Shown: piece by piece, positions 14,488 through 17,589 of the stretch
How positions within the stretch are numbered: position 1 is the first letter of the stretch
Layout: each line of letters starts with the position of its first letter
Assembly: GCA_002438505.1 (NCBI GenBank)
Contig: DJPI01000001.1
Location: 1 to 17,589, forward strand
Source: Ruminococcaceae bacterium UBA6416
Lineage (GTDB): Bacteria > Bacillota > Clostridia > Oscillospirales > Acutalibacteraceae
DNA: 17,589 nucleotides
Reading direction: 5' to 3'
Notes under the pieces: model-generated
Database searches by the model: none
The model's input: only the letters and a program-made list of their open reading frames with translations
Told to the model about the DNA's origin: nothing
Translations under genes and position numbers: made by a program

Positions 14488-14688
14488 TTATTTCTTTAAA
14501 GTCTTGATTATGTCATCCGGCAAATCAATTTTTCCATCCTTCTCCTCAAACTCGCGTATGCACTGGCGAATCAGGTATAAAACCTGACCGTTTGTGCTTC
14601 TGCCCTCATATTTTGCAATATAATGCAGCTTGTAATGAAGCTCCGGATCAATTTCAAGCCCGAGATGTTTGTTGGCTTTGTTTCTCAT
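14488..14688 (-). CDS. Small ribbon-helix-helix (Arc-like) DNA-binding protein
   Basis: A 66-residue protein with the ribbon-helix-helix plan. A short strand, HLGLEID (8-14), would insert into the DNA major groove. Helix 1 is PELHYKLHYIAKYEGR (15-30), the turn with STN caps it, and helix 2 is QVLYLIRQCIREFEEK (35-50). An acidic/lysine tail follows. The ATG at 14686-14688 is chosen because GGAG lies seven bases upstream; the open frame extends 19 codons further but across the promoter region. It is divergent from the SLOG gene, and the shared intergenic region has repeated palindromic boxes, so autoregulation and control of the neighbour are likely. It is not an obvious toxin-antitoxin antitoxin, because the neighbour is not a known toxin family, but that cannot be excluded. 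Confidence 0.8.
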   Translation of the reverse strand: MRNKANKHLGLEIDPELHYKLHYIAKYEGRSTNGQVLYLIRQCIREFEEKDGKIDLPDDIIKTLKK

Positions 14689-14715
14689 AATACATCTCCA
14701 AACAATCTTATTTTG

Positions 14716-14745
14716 AGTATATTTTAAGATTATTTTGTGATACAA
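14716..14745 (-). promoter_or_regulatory. Promoter of the RHH gene
   Basis: On the minus strand TTGTAT (14740-14745), an 18-base spacer and TATACT (14716-14721). On the plus strand the -10 element is part of AGTATATT (14716-14723), which resembles the AGTATACT boxes of the neighbouring operator. It is flanked by a 7-base inverted repeat, AATCTTA (14704-14710) and TAAGATT (14725-14731). Confidence 0.5.
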
Positions 14746-14746
14746 T
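14738..14746 (+). promoter_or_regulatory. Extended -10 promoter of the SLOG gene
   Basis: TGA followed by TACAAT (14741-14746) fits an extended -10 element (TGn plus -10). No good -35 box is seen at 17-18 bases. Transcription would start near 14753, inside the palindrome at 14751-14777, so a bound repressor would block it. Confidence 0.45.
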
Positions 14747-14750
14747 GTGC

Positions 14751-14777
14751 ACAGTATACTTAAATTAAGTATACTGT
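14751..14777. promoter_or_regulatory. 27-bp perfect palindrome, probable RHH operator
   Basis: ACAGTATACTTAA (14751-14763) and its exact reverse complement (14765-14777) flank a single central A. Each arm contains the self-palindromic 8-mer AGTATACT (14753-14760 and 14768-14775), 15 bases apart start to start. Tandem short palindromes are the usual target layout of ribbon-helix-helix dimers, as with MetJ boxes. It lies between the SLOG gene's -10 element and its ribosome site. The symmetry is seen directly; the binding protein is inferred. Confidence 0.75.
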
Positions 14778-14791
14778 TTAGGAGGTATATT

Positions 14792-15124
14792 ATGAAAATC
14801 GCAATAATCGGTTCGCGTCACCTTGTAATAGAAAACTTGCGCGAATATGTTCCATCAACAGCAACTGAAATTGTTTCCGGAGGTGCAAAAGGTATTGATA
14901 AATGTGCTAAAAAGTATGCGCTGTCTGCAAATATAAAACTGACAGGATTTTTACCGGACTACTCTAAATATGGTAAAAGTGCGCCTTTATACAGAAATCT
15001 AAAAATAATTGCTTATGCTGATGAAATAATTGCCTTTTGGGACGGCAAATCACACGGAACAAGGTTTGTTGTTAATAACGCACTGAAGAAAAATAAAAAA
15101 ATCACTGTTATAATATGCAAATAA
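14792..15124 (+). CDS. SLOG-domain protein (DUF2493/YspA-like)
   Basis: A 110-residue protein with the compact SLOG Rossmann-like fold. It shows IAIIGSRHL at the first strand (residues 3-11), the glycine-rich phosphate-binding SGGAKGID (29-36), and the IIAFWDGKSHGTRFVVNNA block (79-97) typical of DUF2493. SLOG proteins bind nucleotides or NAD-like ligands; relatives include DprA, LOG phosphoribohydrolases and sensors in TIR-based defence. No separate effector domain is present here, so the role is unknown. ATG 14792-14794 follows AGGAGG (14780-14785) with a six-base gap; the open frame upstream crosses the operator and is not coding. Its codons are distinctly AT-rich compared with the flanking ribosomal and glutamine synthetase genes. 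It is divergent from the RHH gene. Confidence 0.82.
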   Translation: MKIAIIGSRHLVIENLREYVPSTATEIVSGGAKGIDKCAKKYALSANIKLTGFLPDYSKYGKSAPLYRNLKIIAYADEIIAFWDGKSHGTRFVVNNALKKNKKITVIICK

Positions 15125-15136
15125 TATAGCAACACA

Positions 15137-15168
15137 AAAACCGCCAACCGGAAAAGGTCAGCGGTTTT
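15137..15168. terminator. Bidirectional terminator between rplL and the SLOG gene
   Basis: AAAACCGC (15137-15144) pairs with GCGGTTTT (15161-15168), with ACC/GGT extending the stem inside. On the minus strand the stem is followed by TTTTTGTGTT, a good end for the rplJL transcript; on the plus strand it can end the SLOG transcript. Confidence 0.8.
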
Positions 15169-15187
15169 AAGTATCACTGAAAATTGA

Positions 15188-15559
15188 TTATTTAAGGGTA
15201 GCCTTTGCGCCGGCTTCTTCAAGCTTAGCCTTAGCAGCTTCTGCGTCATCCTTGCCCATAGCCTCCTTGATGACCTTCGGTGCGCCGTCAACAGCTTCCT
15301 TAGCTTCCTTAAGGCCAAGACCGGTGAGCTCACGAACAGCCTTGATAACAGCAATCTTGTTTGCGCCAACTTCGGTAAGTTCAAGGTCAAACTCAGTCTT
15401 TTCTTCAGCAGCGGCAGCAGCCTCAACCGGGCCGGCAGCAACAACAGCAGCAGCAGCGGAAACGCCGAATTCATCTTCAACAGCGTGAACAAGCTCTGAA
15501 AGCTCAAGGACTGTCAAAGTTTTCAAAGTATCAATAATAGCAGTAATTTTTTCTGACAT
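15188..15559 (-). CDS. rplL: 50S ribosomal protein L7/L12
   Basis: The flexible stalk protein that recruits and activates translational GTPases on the large subunit; dimers bind the C-terminal helix of L10. The 123 residues show the N-terminal dimerisation helices (MSEKITAIIDTLKTLTVLELSELVHAVEDEFGV), an alanine-rich hinge (about residues 35-53) and the conserved C-terminal domain, EEKTEFDLELTEVGANKIAV then LKEAKEAVDGAPKVIKE. GGAGG lies about ten bases before the ATG at 15557-15559. It follows rplJ by 42 bases, in the universal L10-L7/L12 order, and ends at a strong terminator rather than continuing to rpoB, which is not in this window. Confidence 0.98.
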   Translation of the reverse strand: MSEKITAIIDTLKTLTVLELSELVHAVEDEFGVSAAAAVVAAGPVEAAAAAEEKTEFDLELTEVGANKIAVIKAVRELTGLGLKEAKEAVDGAPKVIKEAMGKDDAEAAKAKLEEAGAKATLK

Positions 15560-15601
15560 GGTAATTATACCTCCAATTTGTTAATATTAAGAAAAATTGT
15601 C

Positions 15602-16141
15602 TCACGCTTCTGCGGGAGCTTCGGCAGCTTCCTCTGCGGGAGCAGCTTCGCCGTCCTTGTCAACAATAGCCTGAACAGCACGGGCGAAAGCGGAGATCGG
15701 AGCCTGGAAGGCGCCGAGTACCTGAGCAAGAAGAACTTCACGCGAGGGAAGTTTTGCAAGTCCGGTAATTTTTGCAACGTCGATAACTTCTTTGTCAATG
15801 AAGCCGTTTTTAACTTCAAAGCCGTTGTGTGTGTCTGCAAACTTGCAAAGAATGCGAGCAGCAGCAACGTAATCATCTGCACTGGTAGCGATAGCGGTTG
15901 TTCCGTCAAGAACAGCCTCAAGACCATTGAGTTCAGTCTCACCGATTGCAAGGCGAAGAAGGGTGTTTTTAACAACCGTGTATTCAACGCCTGCTTCACG
16001 AAGCTCCTTACGCAGAGCCGTGTCATCAGTAACGGTAATGCCCTTGTAATCAACGATTACGCCGGCGCACGCCGCATTAAGACGAGCAACAAGACCTTCA
16101 ACGATCTGCTTTTTCTGTTCCAAAACTTTTGCGCTTGGCAA
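15602..16141 (-). CDS. rplJ: 50S ribosomal protein L10
   Basis: Base of the ribosomal stalk: binds 23S rRNA with its N-terminal domain and L7/L12 dimers with its C-terminal helix. The 179-residue protein has the L10 signatures LEQKKQIVEGLVARL, AGVIVDYKGITV, LRKELREAGVEYTVVKNTLLR and FVKN-like FEVKNGFIDKEVI. The C-terminus is an Ala/Glu-rich tail (EEAAEAPAEA), common in L10 of this group. Translation starts at TTG (16139-16141), seven bases after AGGAGGTGA; no ATG lies between. L10, alone or with L7/L12, is expected to repress its own operon through the leader immediately upstream. Confidence 0.97.
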   Translation of the reverse strand: MPSAKVLEQKKQIVEGLVARLNAACAGVIVDYKGITVTDDTALRKELREAGVEYTVVKNTLLRLAIGETELNGLEAVLDGTTAIATSADDYVAAARILCKFADTHNGFEVKNGFIDKEVIDVAKITGLAKLPSREVLLAQVLGAFQAPISAFARAVQAIVDKDGEAAPAEEAAEAPAEA

Positions 16142-16195
16142 GATGAATTCACCTCCTGAAAAAATTTGGTTTTCAGCCGTACCCTTAAAGGTGAT

Positions 16196-16337
16196 AATAT
16201 AAAAAGCGCCTTTTCATCAGAAAGCCGAGAAAAGGCGCAACATAAGTCAATCAGAAATTGAAATTATGCTGAAATTACCTCGGCAGGCGGCAAGAAACTT
16301 GCCTTTAAGAAATCACCTGCTGTCTTAGGGGGACAGC
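16196..16337 (-). ncRNA. Ribosomal protein L10 leader RNA with attenuator
   Basis: Between the rplJ promoter and gene is the typical Firmicute L10 leader. It includes CTAAGACAGCAGGTG, a short TTAAA turn, and GCCTGCCGAGG, which pairs with the CAGCAGG side. These form the L10(L12)4 binding region. It ends with a strong hairpin, GCGCCTTTTC (16229-16238 on the minus strand) with GAAAAGGCGC (16206-16215), followed by TTTTTATATT, an intrinsic attenuator about 60 bases before the rplJ start. Excess L10 is expected to favour termination there. Confidence 0.85.
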
Positions 16338-16343
16338 TTGATT

Positions 16344-16372
16344 ATTATACCGCACGGCGCAAGCCATGTCAA
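16344..16372 (-). promoter_or_regulatory. Consensus promoter for rplJ-rplL
   Basis: On the minus strand TTGACA (16367-16372), exactly 17 bases, then TATAAT (16344-16349): a full match to the sigma-A consensus. It lies between rplA and the L10 leader, so rplJL can be transcribed apart from rplKA. No convincing terminator follows rplA, so readthrough is also possible. Confidence 0.93.
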
Positions 16373-16418
16373 GTATTTTTTTCAAATTACCCCCAAAAAG
16401 AGGCAATTATTCCGCGAA

Positions 16419-17129
16419 TCAGCCCTGAGCGGCAGTTGAGCCAACCTTGGCCGGGTTGATGCGGATTCCGGGACCCATTGTTGCGGTAACAACGCAGGAG
16501 CGGATATACTGACCCTTTGCTGACGCGGGCTTAGCCTTAATGATGGCGTCAAGAAGGGTTGTGAAGTTCTCGTTAAGCTTATCCTTGCCGAATGAAGCCT
16601 TGCCGATGGGGCAGTGAATGATGTTGGTCTTATCAAGACGATATTCAATCTTACCAGCCTTAGCATCGGTAACAGCCTGGGCAACATTCGGAGTAACGGT
16701 ACCGGCCTTGGGAGAAGGCATGAGTCCGCGCGGTCCGAGAATCTTACCGAGACGGCCAACGAGTCCCATCATGTTGGGAGCGGCGATTGCAACGTCAAAT
16801 TCCATCCAGCCCTCGCCCTGAATTCTTGCAACAAGATCTTCAGCGCCGACAACTTCTGCACCGGCAGCCTCAGCTGCTTTTGCATCATCGCCTTTTGCGA
16901 AAACGGCAACGCGAACTTTTTTACCGGTTCCGTTCGGAAGAACAACGGCGCCGCGAACCTGCTGGTCGGCGTGACGGGAGTCAACACCGAGGCGGATATG
17001 AGCTTCGATTGTTTCATCAAATTTTGCGGTTGCGGTCTTTACTGTGAGTTCGAGAGCGTCCGCAGGATCATAAAGTGTTGCTCTGTCGAAAAGCTTTGCG
17101 TTTTCAACATACTTTTTTCCATGTTTCAT
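16419..17129 (-). CDS. rplA: 50S ribosomal protein L1
   Basis: Binds 23S rRNA at the L1 stalk, which guides release of deacylated tRNA from the E site; in many bacteria it also represses its own operon. The 236-residue length is normal. Signatures: MKHGKKYVENAKLFDR at the start, FDETIEAHIRLGVDSRHADQ, RGAVVLPNGTGK, and the L1 signature region LGKILGPRGLMPSPKAGTVT, ending with GPGIRINPAKV. ATG 17127-17129 follows GGAGG at eight bases. The gene lies 55 bases after rplK. Confidence 0.98.
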   Translation of the reverse strand: MKHGKKYVENAKLFDRATLYDPADALELTVKTATAKFDETIEAHIRLGVDSRHADQQVRGAVVLPNGTGKKVRVAVFAKGDDAKAAEAAGAEVVGAEDLVARIQGEGWMEFDVAIAAPNMMGLVGRLGKILGPRGLMPSPKAGTVTPNVAQAVTDAKAGKIEYRLDKTNIIHCPIGKASFGKDKLNENFTTLLDAIIKAKPASAKGQYIRSCVVTATMGPGIRINPAKVGSTAAQG

Positions 17130-17184
17130 AATTTCATCCTCCTATAGAGTGGTTAATCGGATTTTTCCTCCCACCCGGAAGCAT

Positions 17185-17589
17185 TCAGTCAGCGACTACA
17201 ATGCCCATGCTGCGAGCAGTTCCGGCTATCATACTCATAGCGCTTTCAATGCTTGCAGCGTTGAGATCGGGCATCTTCTGCTCTGCGATCTTTCTAACCT
17301 GCTCACCGGTAATTGTTGCGACCTTGGTTCTGTTCGGAACGCCTGAACCGCTTTCGATTCCGCAAGCCTTTTTGATAAGGACTGCCGCCGGCGGAGTTTT
17401 GGTTACGAATGAGAATGTGTGGTCGGCATAAACTGTGATGACAACGGGAATGATGAGACCGATGTCATTCTTTGTGCGCTCGTTGAATTCCTTTGTGAAA
17501 GCCATGATGTTAACACCGTGCTGACCGAGAGCCGGTCCAACGGGCGGTGCCGGAGTAGCCTTACCTGCGGGAATCTGGAGCTTAATTAA
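17185..17589 (-). CDS. rplK: 50S ribosomal protein L11, N-terminus cut by window edge
   Basis: L11 binds the GTPase-associated 23S rRNA region together with the stalk and is the target of thiostrepton-type antibiotics. The frame is open to the right edge, and 134 residues are visible, beginning IKLQIPAGKATPAPPVGPAL, then GQHGVNIMAFTKEFNERT, which is the conserved N-terminal domain. About seven to ten residues are missing at the start. The C-terminal RNA-binding domain (KIAEQKMPDLNAASIESAMS then GTARSMGIVV) is complete. The ATG at 17503-17505 (MAFTKEF) is an internal methionine, not the start, because conserved L11 sequence continues upstream. The ribosome site and the promoter lie outside the window. 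Confidence 0.98.
   Translation of the reverse strand, partial: LIKLQIPAGKATPAPPVGPALGQHGVNIMAFTKEFNERTKNDIGLIIPVVITVYADHTFSFVTKTPPAAVLIKKACGIESGSGVPNRTKVATITGEQVRKIAEQKMPDLNAASIESAMSMIAGTARSMGIVVAD

Noticed and set aside
14488..14745. Longer 85-residue version of the RHH protein
   Set aside because: The extra 19 codons run through the promoter and inverted repeat, and a good ribosome site precedes the internal ATG at 14688.
14488..15124. RHH plus SLOG as a classical toxin-antitoxin pair
   Set aside because: The genes are divergent rather than in one operon, and the SLOG protein does not resemble a known RHH-associated toxin such as RelE, ParE or a PIN nuclease.

Overview
The window looks like chromosomal DNA from an anaerobic Firmicute of class Clostridia, most likely in or near the Oscillospirales/Ruminococcaceae group. 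This is inferred from the gene set: type III glutamine synthetase, a MecA-like adaptor, Rnf-type membrane proteins, a DUF4015-like protein, a DUF2493/SLOG protein and a Firmicute-style L10 leader. Strong AGGAGG ribosome binding sites, several TTG starts, sigma-A-like promoters and moderate GC point the same way. No 16S or other phylogenetic marker is present, so the genus is not determined.

Layout: (1) 1-2013, minus strand: trmO, an AEC-family transporter and the start of a GH27-type alpha-galactosidase, closely packed and probably one transcript. (2) 2059-2808, plus strand: rpe with its own promoter, converging on a mecA-like gene (2820-3359, minus). (3) 3469-7101, plus strand: a four-gene operon of RnfD-, RnfE- and RnfA-like membrane proteins plus a membrane-anchored DUF4015-like protein, ended by a bidirectional terminator. 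(4) 7161-10301, minus: glycogen phosphorylase followed by a HAD phosphatase. (5) 10399-14393, minus: glnN-asnB, a nitrogen assimilation operon behind a near-consensus promoter and a highly structured leader. (6) 14488-15124: an AT-rich insert with a small ribbon-helix-helix protein divergent from a SLOG-fold protein, with a 27-bp perfect palindrome between them. (7) 15137-17589, minus: rplK (partial), rplA, L10 leader, rplJ and rplL.

How the genes work together: GlnN makes glutamine, which AsnB uses as amide donor for asparagine. GlgP releases glucose-1-phosphate from glycogen. The ribosomal block is the usual L11-L1-L10-L7/L12 unit, with a second promoter and an attenuator before L10.

The most unusual part is the rnfD-rnfE-rnfA cluster. 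It keeps only the integral membrane subunits, with no rnfC, rnfG or rnfB alongside. Three of the four cysteines that hold the intramembrane iron-sulfur cluster in known Rnf complexes are replaced, and the RnfD flavinylation motif is degenerate. It may be an Rnf-derived membrane complex with a different job. The RHH/SLOG pair with tandem AGTATACT boxes and the glnN leader are the next most interesting items.
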